DNA from: an uncultured Porphyromonas sp.
GTDB lineage: Bacteria; Bacteroidota; Bacteroidia; Bacteroidales; Porphyromonadaceae
Length of the DNA: 47,621 nucleotides
Direction of reading: 5' to 3'
NCBI RefSeq assembly: GCF_938039215.1
Contig: NZ_CALHVI010000040.1
Span: forward strand, 1 to 47,621
A program made the translations under genes and the position numbers. A model generated the notes under the pieces. The model was not told the DNA's origin. It did not search any database and worked only from the letters and a program-made list of their open reading frames with translations. Below, piece by piece: positions 16,600 to 25,900 of this stretch (its first letter is position 1; the number at the start of each line of letters is the position of its first letter).

Positions 16600-16930
16600 T
16601 CATGAGCAGGTCTCCTGGCTTATCACCCTGGGTTCTCTTCGTTGCAGTCCTTCCCAAGTCCTTGTCCTCACTCTAACTTAGTATCTCTCGCTCGTGGAGC
16701 GGGGAGGCTAGAGGGAGTCGCCAGACTCAGTGGCGAAGTACTCAGCATGATCCTTGGGGATCGGCCTGTACTTCTTTGCAAGAAGAGCCTTCAGATACTC
16801 CAGAGACTAAGCTTCGGAGTGCTGGAGGGAGTGACTTACAGTAGCGGGTACTGCGTCGGACTTACACCGACTTCCCTTGCTACCCCTTCTCCAGAACTAG
16901 TGCGCTTCACCAGCCATTATTATCGGGGTA
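16600..16930 (-). promoter_or_regulatory. Cobalamin (B12) riboswitch
   Basis: Read on the minus strand, the conserved boxes appear in order. GGGAAGTCGGTGTAAGTCCG is followed by acgCAGTaCCCGCTACTGTAA at about 16840-16890. A GCCACTGAGTCTGGCGACTC segment lies at about 16710-16735. The B12 box AGCCAGGAGACCTGCTC is at 16604-16620. A long variable arm lies between. After the box a short GAGAT/ATCTC stem may serve as expression platform. No intact gene follows within 700 nt. Such elements normally switch off B12 uptake or synthesis genes. Confidence 0.93.
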
Positions 16931-16946
16931 TACTCGTAAGACATCA

Positions 16947-16954
16947 CAAAGGTA
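16947..16954 (-). promoter_or_regulatory. Riboswitch promoter -7 box (TACCTTTG on minus)
   Basis: CAAAGGTA on the plus strand gives TACCTTTG on the minus strand, about 20 bp before the first riboswitch element. The leader therefore still seems to be transcribed. Confidence 0.6.
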
Positions 16955-17186
16955 AACAAAAATATTGACTGCCCTAATTGCTCCTTCTACATTCCATCAT
17001 CGAACCCTATAATTGTCTGGAGAAAGCCCCGATCTTTCCGCTAAAAGAGCCCCAAGAGTACTCCTCTCGAAGATCCAAGCTTTGGGGTAAGATCGTACGG
17101 AGAAGATCTCCTAGCTCTCACTTGCCATTTGAGTGTCGTCTTCCCTTTCCAATTCATCCCTCTCCCGAGCACGGTCGAAGGAGGCT

Positions 17187-17313
17187 CCAGAGCCCGCTCC
17201 CAGAGGGCGTTTCGGAAGGGGTGAAAAACGACCCACGGTAGGTCGCCGATAAAACCTACTGTGGGTCGCTTCGACGACCTACCGTGCATCGGTCAGGCGA
17301 CCTACCGTAGGTT
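17187..17313. repeat. Intergenic palindromic repeat, copy 2 / left 127-bp direct repeat
   Basis: This 127-bp segment matches 19429-19555 in the same orientation with four mismatches by my alignment. Its last 86 bp contain the GACC[C/T]ACnGTAGGT palindromes shared by all six copies. The first 40 bp (CCAGAGCCCGCTCCCAGAGG and on) are shared only with the right copy. Together the two copies bracket the cytolysin-like gene. Confidence 0.9.
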
Positions 17314-17355
17314 GTTTTTTCGTTCCTCAGAGAAGGTTGGCTCAAGGGCATAAAA

Positions 17356-17399
17356 ACAAGCCTTCCCCGTCTTGCCAAGTGCAAGGCGGGGAAGGCTTG
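17356..17399 (-). terminator. Terminator of the cytolysin-like gene
   Basis: AAGCCTTCCCCG pairs with CGGGGAAGGCTT with an inner CTTG/CAAG. On the minus strand the hairpin is followed by GTTTTTATG. It lies 22 bp after the stop codon. Confidence 0.85.
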
Positions 17400-17420
17400 A
17401 AATTATCTAGGGGAATCCCC

Positions 17421-19187
17421 TTATTCGATAAGGGTATTGTCGACGAAGAAGGAGAAGTTCGCCCGTATATTAAAGGTAAGCCCTTCGAAGGAGCGTGTCG
17501 TCGTAAGTGTGCGGTAGGCATCACCTCCCGTGTTCGCTCCGTCACTGAGTGGTTTCCACTGGCGATTTGCTTCGTCATAGCGGAAGGTGCGCTTGAGCGT
17601 CACTCGCTGGGGGCTCTGGCCTACTCGCCCACCATTTCGATTGTAGGCTTCGGGGCGAATCTCGAGATCAATAGAGAGGGTAACTAGGTCGATGCCTTCA
17701 GGTCGGCAATTATAGTGAGTGTGTCCGTACACAGGAAGGTAGGCTGTGCTACGCAGGTGCATCCGTGACGTAAGGTCTACCCCCGTGTTGCTCTGTATGT
17801 ACTGCTTGTAGTGAACTCCCTTATCTCCCGTCTTGTCAAAGCTGACGCTTGCATCCAGCATTTTAACATGCCCCCTATTGGACTGAACCCACTGCCCCTT
17901 GGTGCTACTTTCGATAGCTATATCTCTTAAGAGTATGGCGACATTATTACTCTTCGATCTGGGGACAAAGGTGACTTTGTCATGAGAGAAGCTAAGACTA
18001 CCAGACATGCGCACAGGCTGGGCATCATAGAGGTGCTTAATCGTGAAGGAGATGGGTACCCCAAGATTCTTGGAGGAAGGCTGGGCACTCTCGTTGAGCA
18101 TTGTAAAGATCTTCTCTGGCAAAATCGTTGTGCCTTGTTCGCCATGGGCACTACTCCCTTGCTCAAGCATCCTCACTCGGCTTCCGCTGAGTACTTCGTC
18201 CCTCTCTACCGAGAGCCCAGCTTGGAATTTCCCAAAACTAGTGCTGAGAGCACTTAGAAGAGTACTTGAGCTTTGCCCACTCTCGAATAGGAAGTAGTAG
18301 GCTCGCCCATAGGATATCGAGGATACATAACAGATAGGGTTTCCAGCCCCCGTGTAGGGTGCTAATTCCCCTTGCTCAATCGTGGGCTTGAAAGCTCCCT
18401 TACCTCCCCTTTCGGGATCTTCATACCCGAGGGTATAGAAGCGCTGGTACAGCTTGACGAGGACGTGAGCTTTCTTCTTATCGAAGCCCGAGCTAAGGAA
18501 GGCCTTGAGCTTTCCTCCGCTCTTGGCCAGATCGATCCCGCTAGCGATCATCGCTTCCTCGGGGCTGTGTACGACCTGCATTGAGTAGGAGGTGCTCGCT
18601 GATGCACCACTCTCCAGCCAGTGACGAATGAGCCTAGATTGTGCTTGGCTCACCTCGCTCTCACGCATCTCTTGGACCTCTTCGTACCAAAGCCCTTCAC
18701 CTGCAGTCCCGACCGCCTTTGCTCCAGAGGAAGCCTGCAGGCTGATGCGTCCAGGCTGGCGCTTATCTATGTAGGGAATGGCTGTAAATCCACCCTTCCC
18801 ACGAATCGTTTTCCCTTGGATGAAGCACCCTGGCCAAAGGATGTTTGTCGAAGGATCTAGAAGGACAAAGTCCCCAGAATGGTCGGTGACATCGTACTGC
18901 ATCCGCTGAGTGACTTTGTCGCAGTCTACGATGAGCCCTGTAGATTCTAAGGTATGTCTGAGTGCCGGCACCGACGTAGGTGATCCCACCGCCTTGGCGA
19001 TGAGTTTGTCTTCGGTGGCCTCAGAGACGTGGCCAGCAGAGCGCAGTAGTTGCTCCACTTCTTGGATGTTCTTAGGGTCTTTGTTGTCAGGTGAAGGGGT
19101 GGGGGTGGCTCCCCCATTAGAGGATTCTCCGCAGGATGCGAAGCAGAGCCCAGCTACTAGGGCGAAGGCAAAAGCAGTCTTCTTCAT
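17421..19187 (-). CDS. Cholesterol-dependent-cytolysin-like (thiol-activated cytolysin family) lipoprotein
   Basis: The 588-aa protein is predicted to be a lipoprotein: MKKTAFAFALVAGLCFASC has the lipidated Cys at residue 19, followed by a Gly/Thr/Pro linker. From residue 110 it lines up with the cytolysin core. ILWPGCF (116-122) matches the VYPGAL block. CYVSSISYGRAYYFLFES (286-303) matches the very conserved SSVAYGR-x-Y-x-KLET strand. GVPISFTIKHL (376-386) matches GVPIAYTTNFL. The C-terminal part (STAYLP, 480-484) matches domain 4, but no ECTGLAWEWWR-type undecapeptide is present, so cholesterol is probably not its receptor. The upstream ATG at 19226 lies before the likely transcription start, so I start at 19187. 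Function is inferred: a pore-former or adhesin on the cell surface. It is a single gene with its own promoter and terminator. Confidence 0.82.
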   Translation of the reverse strand: MKKTAFAFALVAGLCFASCGESSNGGATPTPSPDNKDPKNIQEVEQLLRSAGHVSEATEDKLIAKAVGSPTSVPALRHTLESTGLIVDCDKVTQRMQYDVTDHSGDFVLLDPSTNILWPGCFIQGKTIRGKGGFTAIPYIDKRQPGRISLQASSGAKAVGTAGEGLWYEEVQEMRESEVSQAQSRLIRHWLESGASASTSYSMQVVHSPEEAMIASGIDLAKSGGKLKAFLSSGFDKKKAHVLVKLYQRFYTLGYEDPERGGKGAFKPTIEQGELAPYTGAGNPICYVSSISYGRAYYFLFESGQSSSTLLSALSTSFGKFQAGLSVERDEVLSGSRVRMLEQGSSAHGEQGTTILPEKIFTMLNESAQPSSKNLGVPISFTIKHLYDAQPVRMSGSLSFSHDKVTFVPRSKSNNVAILLRDIAIESSTKGQWVQSNRGHVKMLDASVSFDKTGDKGVHYKQYIQSNTGVDLTSRMHLRSTAYLPVYGHTHYNCRPEGIDLVTLSIDLEIRPEAYNRNGGRVGQSPQRVTLKRTFRYDEANRQWKPLSDGANTGGDAYRTLTTTRSFEGLTFNIRANFSFFVDNTLIE

Positions 19188-19206
19188 ACGATGGGTGAGT
19201 TTCCCG

Positions 19207-19238
19207 CAAATGTAGTGCCGATGCACCTCATCTGCAAA
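19207..19238 (-). promoter_or_regulatory. Promoter of the cytolysin-like gene (TTTG-N20-TACATTTG)
   Basis: On the minus strand TTTG (19235-19238) and TACATTTG (19207-19214) are separated by 20 bp. The transcript would begin near 19200, leaving a leader of only about 13 nt and excluding the start codon at 19226. Confidence 0.75.
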
Positions 19239-19428
19239 TGGGTTTCTATGGGACTAACGTAGTATTTCGGCCGGAACGTACGAAAGAGGATGCAGGGAGA
19301 AGGTCGCTTATTCAAGTGAGAAGATTTGGACAGACATTGGGGAAGGGGCTGCCTCTTTTGGGGTGTGAGCGACGAGGAGTATTTCCGCAAGTCCTCTTCC
19401 CTCCTTTGCGAGCGGAAAGAAGGGGGCA

Positions 19429-19555
19429 CCAGAGCCCGCTCCCAGAGGGCGTTTCGGGAGGGGTGAAAAACGACCCACGGTAGGTCGCTGATAAAACCTA
19501 CTGTGGGTCGCCTTGACGACCTACCGTGCATCGGTCAGGCGACCTACCGTAGGTT
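19429..19555. repeat. Intergenic palindromic repeat, copy 3 / right 127-bp direct repeat
   Basis: This is the partner of 17187-17313, same orientation, about 97 % identical. It lies between the cytolysin-like gene's promoter and the next gene. The remaining DNA at 19239-19428 shows no gene. Confidence 0.9.
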
Positions 19556-19644
19556 TCCTAGACGAGGTTTCGAGAGGAGGGAACGGAAACCAAAGCTCGA
19601 CAGAATTTCCTCGCCCAAAGGCTATATATCTCGATATTCCTATG

Positions 19645-19652
19645 TACCTTTG
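19645..19652 (+). promoter_or_regulatory. Candidate promoter -7 box (TACCTTTG)
   Basis: TACCTTTG lies 70 bp before the 151-aa gene at 19723. Confidence 0.55.
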
Positions 19653-19722
19653 TCCTAATAGCCAGTGGAGCTCCTCCCAGATCGTAGCTGTGAGCTCCAA
19701 GCAAACTCTGTAAACTAGTCCT

Positions 19723-20178
19723 ATGTCGCATAGCAACGAGCGTGAACTCCAGCTCCTGAGGAAGCATCTCCTCGCATTAGTGAGCGAAGAGAGCCCCATC
19801 GCTGGGCGTTCTATCAATGACCTATTCCTTCAAGCTGATTGTGATACGGGTGTCCTGCGCCTCTTCGATGATGAGGATCAGGAGATCTGCCATGTCCCTG
19901 TCTTCGCTTGGGCTGAGACGGGTTCGGCCGAAGTACCCTCAGCTGAGGCGGTAGAGACCCTGCGTGAACTGGTCACTCGGCTGGAGCAAAAGGGCTTCTG
20001 GGATAAGGACTGCTTTGCCCGCCCCTTCTCTATTGAGCTTGTCCGTCCTGACTTCACAGTCATCGAGGAACTGCTTTTCTTGGATGAAGACCTGATTAAG
20101 CTCGATACTCCGCTACTGGCTGGACTGAATGAAGAACTTGATAAGTTCCTCGGCGAACTTTTGGCAGATCTAAAATAA
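19723..20178 (+). CDS. Hypothetical acidic protein, 151 aa
   Basis: I do not recognise this protein. It is 151 aa, acidic and apparently soluble, with no signal peptide or membrane helix. It starts MSHSNERELQLLRKHLLALV, a likely helix. A central beta-like part follows (DTGVLRLFDDEDQEICHVPVF). The C-terminal half is helical and rich in Leu and Asp/Glu (ELLFLDEDLIKLDTPLLAGL). Coding is supported by a TACCTTTG box 70 bp upstream, normal codon use and a frame ending just before the tRNA-Thr promoter. Its position next to the cytolysin-like gene may be chance, as the two are divergent and separated by a repeat. Confidence 0.75.
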   Translation: MSHSNERELQLLRKHLLALVSEESPIAGRSINDLFLQADCDTGVLRLFDDEDQEICHVPVFAWAETGSAEVPSAEAVETLRELVTRLEQKGFWDKDCFARPFSIELVRPDFTVIEELLFLDEDLIKLDTPLLAGLNEELDKFLGELLADLK

Positions 20179-20191
20179 ATCTCTACCTTTG
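20160..20191 (+). promoter_or_regulatory. tRNA-Thr promoter (TTTG-N20-TACCTTTG)
   Basis: TTTG at 20160-20163, inside the end of the 151-aa gene, and TACCTTTG at 20184-20191 are spaced by 20 bp; the tRNA starts 38 bp later. Confidence 0.75.
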
Positions 20192-20228
20192 CACCGCATT
20201 TGCAAGGGACACCGTCCCTCGTGTTAAG

Positions 20229-20301
20229 GCCGAAATAGCTCAGTTGGTAGAGCAATTCATTCGTAATGAATAGGTCGCCGGTTCGAGTCCGGCTTTCGGC
20301 T
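20229..20301 (+). tRNA. tRNA-Thr (anticodon CGU)
   Basis: A 73-nt cloverleaf: acceptor GCCGAAA/TTTCGGC, D-stem GCTC/GAGC, anticodon stem ATTCA/TGAAT with loop TTCGTAA (CGT), T-stem GCCGG/CCGGC with TTCGAGT. It reads ACG. CCA is not encoded. Confidence 0.96.
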
Positions 20302-20311
20302 CACGTAAGAA

Positions 20312-20351
20312 GAAAGAGCATCACTTCGATTGTAGAAGTGATGCTCTTTTC
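20312..20351. terminator. Bidirectional terminator between tRNA-Thr and the secreted EEP gene
   Basis: AAAGAGCATCACTTC pairs with GAAGTGATGCTCTTT, a 15-bp perfect stem with A-run and T-run on the two sides, serving the converging transcripts. Confidence 0.88.
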
Positions 20352-20372
20352 GTTTGCACCTGCTAGAGGTGA

Positions 20373-21440
20373 TCAATAGCAGAGAAGTAGGGTCGTGGGG
20401 AAGTGATCGCTGTAGCCTCCACGATAGTAACTCCCTCCGTAGGTGCGGAAGGGAACGGGATCACCGCCCGAAGCGGGTACGACGGAGTAGAAGGGGCGGC
20501 GGACAGTCTCAGCGCTTCCCTCTACATAGCGCAGGCGGGAGCCATGACGGAGCAGTGAGACTGAGAGATGAAGCTGATCGAGCTGCGACCATACCCCTTG
20601 GTAGCAGTAGCTTCCTCTTGGCTCCTGCTGTGTCTGTCGATGTAGAAGCGAATAGAGCTGAGTCACCTGAGCACTCTGTAGATCCGCTCCTTGTACGTAG
20701 GGGATCGAAGCAAGATCTTTAGTTGTCGGAGCCTCCTCTGGATCTCCGTTGAAGTCCCCCAAGAGTAGACAATGGGTATTGCTCCCTCCCTCGGAGAGGA
20801 GTTTGTCCGTCTCTTCCCTCAGTCGCCGACAGCCCCAGCTCCTATATCGCTCACTAGCCCAAGCCCCGCCCCGACGGGAGGGTAGGTGGCAGACGAACAC
20901 GTGGAGCGTATCGCCCGAGGCTAGTCGTCCCGAAGCTCTCAGGATGGGGCGAGTCTTCTTATCTGCATCGAAGGGAAAGGTGAGGGGGAGCTCTTCGGAG
21001 GAAAGAAGCGCAAAGGTCTTGGGATCGTAGAGCAGCGCTATATCTATGCCCCGTCGATCCTCTCCCGAGGTGACGAGGTAACGGTAGGAGCTGTTTGCTC
21101 CAAGGGTGGTCATCCCGAGTAAATCCTCAAGCACTGTGGCATTCTCCACCTCTACAAGTCCCACAAGGTCAGGGAAGGCTTCTCCTCCGACAGTACTGAT
21201 GACCTCAGCTATATGCTGGAGCTTCGTCCGATAGCGCTCCTTCGTCCAGTGCTGTGCTCCTGTAGGGAGGAAGGCATCATCGTCCTTCGTCGGGTCATCC
21301 TCTGTATCGAAGAGATTTTCCACGTTGTAGCCCATGACACGGAAGAAGCGCTCCTGCCCTAGGAGCATAGTGCTCCCCGAGAGGAGAAACCCCAAGCAAA
21401 GCAGGCAGAAGAATCTAGAGATGTGCCGGTAGCTGTCCAT
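20373..21440 (-). CDS. Secreted endonuclease/exonuclease/phosphatase family protein
   Basis: A signal peptide covers about residues 1-28 (FFCLLCLGFLLSGSTMLLGQ). The mature part is an EEP domain: VMGYNVENLFDTEDDP, the metal Glu in DLVGLVEVENATVLEDLL, the catalytic His in FVCHLPSRRGG, LLGDFNGDPEE, and the last catalytic His in YSDHFPTTLLL. All key residues are present, so an extracytoplasmic nuclease or phosphodiesterase is likely. Many Bacteroidota genomes carry this type, labelled endonuclease. It ends at the shared terminator with tRNA-Thr and lies 110 bp downstream of mdh, behind the mdh terminator. Confidence 0.88.
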   Translation of the reverse strand: MDSYRHISRFFCLLCLGFLLSGSTMLLGQERFFRVMGYNVENLFDTEDDPTKDDDAFLPTGAQHWTKERYRTKLQHIAEVISTVGGEAFPDLVGLVEVENATVLEDLLGMTTLGANSSYRYLVTSGEDRRGIDIALLYDPKTFALLSSEELPLTFPFDADKKTRPILRASGRLASGDTLHVFVCHLPSRRGGAWASERYRSWGCRRLREETDKLLSEGGSNTHCLLLGDFNGDPEEAPTTKDLASIPYVQGADLQSAQVTQLYSLLHRQTQQEPRGSYCYQGVWSQLDQLHLSVSLLRHGSRLRYVEGSAETVRRPFYSVVPASGGDPVPFRTYGGSYYRGGYSDHFPTTLLLCY

Positions 21441-21474
21441 GGTACGTACGGGACAAGAGTAGGGGAATAAAAGG

Positions 21475-21522
21475 CTAGGCGACTACTACACGCTCACTGA
21501 TGAAGCGGTAGTAGTCGCCTAG
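21475..21522 (-). terminator. Terminator after mdh
   Basis: CTAGGCGACTACTAC pairs with GTAGTAGTCGCCTAG, a 15-bp perfect stem. On the minus strand it is followed by CCTTTTATT. Confidence 0.85.
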
Positions 21523-21550
21523 GAATTTTTAGTAGTCCGTTAGTGGAGGA

Positions 21551-22552
21551 CTAGAGGTAACGATTGACCTTGTGCCAGTCAGCTACAGCAGGGATGACAC
21601 CCATAGAGATGACTTCGTCGCGCATCTTCACGAGGTGCTCGTAGCTCTTCTTGAGCGCTGCCTTTTCTTCTTCGGAGCCCTTGATCTCGTGGCTGTAGTG
21701 TACGCCATCCTGATCGATGACCGTCTCCATACCCATCACGACGTGATCGAGGCCTGGGAGATTGACATAGCAGCCAGCAGGCCAGCGGAAGGGTGCTCCA
21801 CCCATAGCTGCACGGATCATCTCGATCGAGACATAAGCAGGGCTCTGGAAGGAAGAGCGCCCACGGAGCTTGATGATGTTAGCACCGCCCTTGGTGACAC
21901 GCTGCTTGATATCTTCCCAAGTTTCAGCAGGGAGCTGTTCGCTACCGATGAGTGCGGAGAGAGGCTGACCAGCTACCGAAGCACCGCTGGAGAAGACAGC
22001 CATAGCTTCGCCGTGACCGCCGTAGGTGCGAGCGCCTACGACTTCACTCTGAGCGACGCCGAAGTGCTTAGCTAGTTCGCTCTGAAGACGTGTAGAGTCA
22101 AGAGCAGCTAGCGTGGTGACCTGCTCAGGACGGAGGCCCGAGTGGATGAGCGTCACAAGCCCAGTGATGTCAGCGGGGTTGAAGATGATGACGACGTGAC
22201 GGACGAAGGGGCAGTATGCCTTGATGTCCTTACCGAGCTGAGCAGCGATCTCTGCGTTACCCTTGAGGAGGTCTTCGCGAGTCATCCCATCCTTACGAGG
22301 AGCCCCCCCAGAGGATACGATGTACTTAGCTCCCGTGAGTGCCTCCTTGATATCAGAGGTGAAGGTCAGGTTAAGCCCTTCAAATCCGCAGTGACGGATT
22401 TCTTCGGCGACACCTTCCAGCCCTGTGGGGAAGGGGTCATAGAGACAAATGTTTGGAGTCAGAGACATCATGGCTGCTGTCTGAGCCATGTTCGATCCGA
22501 TCATGCCAGCGGCACCTACGATCGTCAGTTTGTCTTGTGTGAGGAAGCTCAT
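21551..22552 (-). CDS. mdh: Malate dehydrogenase
   Basis: The enzyme interconverts malate and oxaloacetate with NAD in the partial TCA/reductive branch. The 333-aa protein has the Rossmann motif VGAAGMIGSNMAQ, the substrate Arg in SGGAPRKDGMTREDLL, NPADITGLVT, the Asp/Arg of LAALDSTRLQSEL, and the catalytic His in YGGHGEAM. It belongs to the Bacteroidota branch that differs from both E. coli Mdh and LDH-like forms. A minus-strand promoter and the 3' terminator make it a one-gene unit. Confidence 0.95.
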   Translation of the reverse strand: MSFLTQDKLTIVGAAGMIGSNMAQTAAMMSLTPNICLYDPFPTGLEGVAEEIRHCGFEGLNLTFTSDIKEALTGAKYIVSSGGAPRKDGMTREDLLKGNAEIAAQLGKDIKAYCPFVRHVVIIFNPADITGLVTLIHSGLRPEQVTTLAALDSTRLQSELAKHFGVAQSEVVGARTYGGHGEAMAVFSSGASVAGQPLSALIGSEQLPAETWEDIKQRVTKGGANIIKLRGRSSFQSPAYVSIEMIRAAMGGAPFRWPAGCYVNLPGLDHVVMGMETVIDQDGVHYSHEIKGSEEEKAALKKSYEHLVKMRDEVISMGVIPAVADWHKVNRYL

Positions 22553-22596
22553 AACTGTCGTGTATTTGTGAATATGGTTATAATGTTCTTATGGTA

Positions 22597-22627
22597 CAAA
22601 TGTACTCTTTTTCTCCTCTTTGATCAA
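22597..22627 (-). promoter_or_regulatory. mdh promoter (TTG-N20-TACATTTG)
   Basis: On the minus strand TTG (22625-22627) and TACATTTG (22597-22604) are spaced by 20 bp, 45 bp before the mdh start. Confidence 0.65.
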
Positions 22628-22745
22628 GCTAGCGAAGGGAGGGTTGGGACTGATCCCGAAGAAGGGTTCGCTCCTAGGGCTACAGCCCCAGTTCGGAGGC
22701 TTCTTCACTGACCCTTTAGAGTAGGGGCTTAGATGCCCCCCAAAT

Positions 22746-22834
22746 AAAACCTACTGTGGGTCGGTCGACCGACCTACCGTGGGTCGTCGATGCGACCTAC
22801 AGTAGGTTTTTTCGGCGACCTACCGTAGGTCGCT
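22746..22834. repeat. Intergenic palindromic repeat, copy 4
   Basis: Four cores, such as ACCTACTGTGGGTCGGTCGA and GCGACCTACCGTAGGTCGC, lie between mdh and tamB and include a T-run. The rest of the 22553-22966 gap holds only the mdh promoter and the tamB 3' flank. A 16-bp word, CTCTAGAGCAAGGCAA, occurs near 22890 and again near 27650 at the other side of tamB. Confidence 0.88.
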
Positions 22835-22966
22835 CCGAGGGGCTTTCGTATGGGGTATTCCGAAGGCGTGTTTCCCTCGATCGCTAGGCTCTAGAGCAAG
22901 GCAATGGGAGTATGGGATGCGCTCTTGGAAAGGCATCTATTATCTAAAGGGAATCGGGGGCTGTGG

Positions 22967-25900
22967 TTATCGCTTCAGAGAGTCTGGGGTAGACTCAGTG
23001 GAAGTGACGGAGTCTTGCTTTCTCTTGCGCTTGGGTGCAAAGAGCTCTTGCAGGGAGTCAAAGCGCTTCTGGAACATGAAGCCTACGCCTTGGGTCGTCA
23101 GTGACTGGCGCACGTACTGATACATGTTATTGTAGTGGCTGTACCCCTTGAGGCGAAGCGTACCTGCAGGATTGAGCTTGTATTCGAGATCGAACTCTCC
23201 GATGTACTTCCCCGAGAGGAAGGGATTGTCATGATAGCCTACATTCCCATTGATCAGCAGGCGATCACCAAGCCAACTACCCGAGAAGAGAAGTTCGATA
23301 TCCGTATCCTCGAAGTCCGTGTTGTTGGTGCGGATGTTCGTCCCTATCTGAATGTCCTTGGAGAAGTTCCCGAGGATTCGGTTCAGCTGTTCGGAGAGCG
23401 TCGTGGCAGCAAAAGAGGTAAGACCGTTGGATACACCTTTCGTCCCTCGTCTATTCTCGGGAGTGTAGAACTTCCCGATAGCCATCAGGTAGAGGAACTG
23501 ACGATTGCGCTCATCTTCGGAGGTCAAGAGCGACTGCAGTCGGCGCTCGATCTCGGGCTCTGAACCTGGGAGTTCGACCCCGAGTGTGATGTCGGGGTGA
23601 GAGATGATCCCTCCGAGGTGGATCGTACAGCTCACCGGCATCGTCGTGCGCTGTGCTAGGGTCGATAGCCCCGCATCTAGGTCGGCGATATTCGCTGTCA
23701 GCGAGTAGGAAGCCTTGAGGTCAATGAAGGCAGCCATGGGGTCGCCACGGAAGTCGAGACGGCCTCCTTCTACGAGGGTGAAGCGCTTGCGAGTGAGCTG
23801 CTCGAAGTTGAAGACATATTGCCCTTCACTTAGGATAAGACTCCCATAGGTCGTGGGTGCTCCCCAGTGGGGTACCTCGATCTGCAAGTTCCCTTCGCAG
23901 CGAGTCACCACCTCATTGGGCATGTTCTGCGAGCCCATACGAAGGGCTACTCGGGCTTCGGGTGTCACGTGTAGCGCTATGCGCATATTGAGCTCGGTCT
24001 CCTCATTATTTACCAGAGGCTCCTTGGTGCGCACTGTGTCTAGGGAGGCTAAGCTATCCTGTGTCGAGAGCTGTCGGAGCGGCTTGATGGTGAAGAGACG
24101 ATCCTCCTTGCGCACATCCGTCTTATTGAAGTCCAGCACGACATCTGTGCCCGAAGTGCTCCGCATCGATACGTCCAGAAGGAGCTTGGGGAGCTTACCT
24201 CGGAGGGTAGCCTTACCCGAGCCATAGGCCGTACCGAACACGGGGAGCGCTTGCTTGGTCGTCGTCTGAAGGACCTTCATCCCATTCAGCTCTGTGGCCG
24301 ATATATCTAGGTCGAAGTGATCAAAGAACTTGTGGCGGATCACCCCATGGAGTACGCCCGTATGCCCTTCATCATCCTGCACGGGGATCTTGTTGAAGAG
24401 GATAGAGGTCGGGGTGAAGTCTATGCGGTGTGAGAAGTGATAGCTCGTGCCGAGGAGGCGAACACCCAGGTCTCCCTCTTCTACATCTGCTCTTCCTTCG
24501 ATCGTGACTCCCTCCTCGAAGACACCAAACAGACGCACCTTCCCCGTCGCCCTCCCTCCTACATGATCGAAGAGCGTATCCATGAACTTCCCTACGAAGT
24601 CAGCACGTAGCCGCTCCGCATCGAAGCTTAGGTCGATCCCAGCGCCTCCTGCTGGTCGGATGTAGCCATCGACAAAGGCATGTCCCTTGTCCTCTTGCTG
24701 AACTTCCCCCTTGAGCATGATGCGACCATCCCCGCTGTCGAAGGTGAGGTCAGCCTGTAGCGCACCTGTGTCTACCCCCTTGACGAAGAGGGCGGGTGAG
24801 GTCACAGAGGCAGAGGCTACGATCTTACCTCCTTGGAGGCGTGCTGTACCCGCACCCGAGAGCTCGGTATTGATCATATTGAAGCCTACCCCCGCAGACT
24901 CTAAGATATAGAGGAGGTTGATCTTCTTCAGAGCTACATTGAGATGATCCTCAGGGCGCGAACTCAAGGCTCCGCTGATACTGATGCGTCGCTCGGAAGA
25001 GGCTAGGTCAAGCCCTTGGACATGGAGCTCTCCTCGGTGGTAGGATAGATGGGCTGGAGCAATGCTCCAAGTATCACTATGTACCCGCACGGTGGAGGGA
25101 TCGATAGCCACATCGAAGCCTACCGAGCGCTGCTTGGTCTCGGGGGATAGGTGCTGTCGTAGCTTGGCTCCGATATTGACATAGCCGTTGTGCTGTCTCT
25201 TCGTCACATCCCGCCCGAGGTCTATCTCTGTGTGGAGGCTGTCCGTAGCGAATTGTGTATAGAGCCCTAGTCCTTGTACGTGCGTACCATTAGCTAGACG
25301 AGCCTCGGTGCTTAGGCGGAGCTCATGCTGGTCGAGGCTTAGGGTCACCCCTCGGAGCTCGTGCTCTCTTAGCCAAAGAGTGGGGACGGTTGCTTGGAGG
25401 TTCAGCTCGTGGGTACGCCCCAGATAGGAGGCTCGGAGCTCAGCCCCTTCGTCTAGTCCGACGGGGAGGTTCAGTAGGGGCTTCCACTCGTCTGGGATCT
25501 TACGAAGCTGGACAGATAGGTCGAAGTCCGTGGAGGGTGGGGTAGCTAAGCCCGTAGAAGTACGGGTATCTCGAGTGAGGTCAAGCGCTGGATAATGATG
25601 GTAGAGTGTGCGACGTAGATCGGGGAGGATCTTCGCCAGCGTATAGTGTCCTCGTAGGGAAGTCGTGAGGTAAGGGGAGCGTAGGTAGAGCATGCGCCCT
25701 GTCTCGGGGTCTCCAGAGAAGAGTAGCGATAGCCCGTCTAGGCTTAGGGTACGCTGTGGGGAGGATAGGGCGAAGTAATCGATGGAGAGCTTCCCTTGTC
25801 CTCGGTCGATGTTTAGCTCATCCATCGTCAGATGTCCTGTCAGGGACAAGGTCTGTCGTCCCAGTTGGGGGAAGAGCCCCAAGAGGTCGGTCTGCATGTG

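Noticed and set aside
17041..17289. Small frames encoding RPTVGF-type peptides (also at 19184, 19513, 27690 and 33157)
   Set aside because: The shared peptide is only the translated palindromic repeat, not a protein family.
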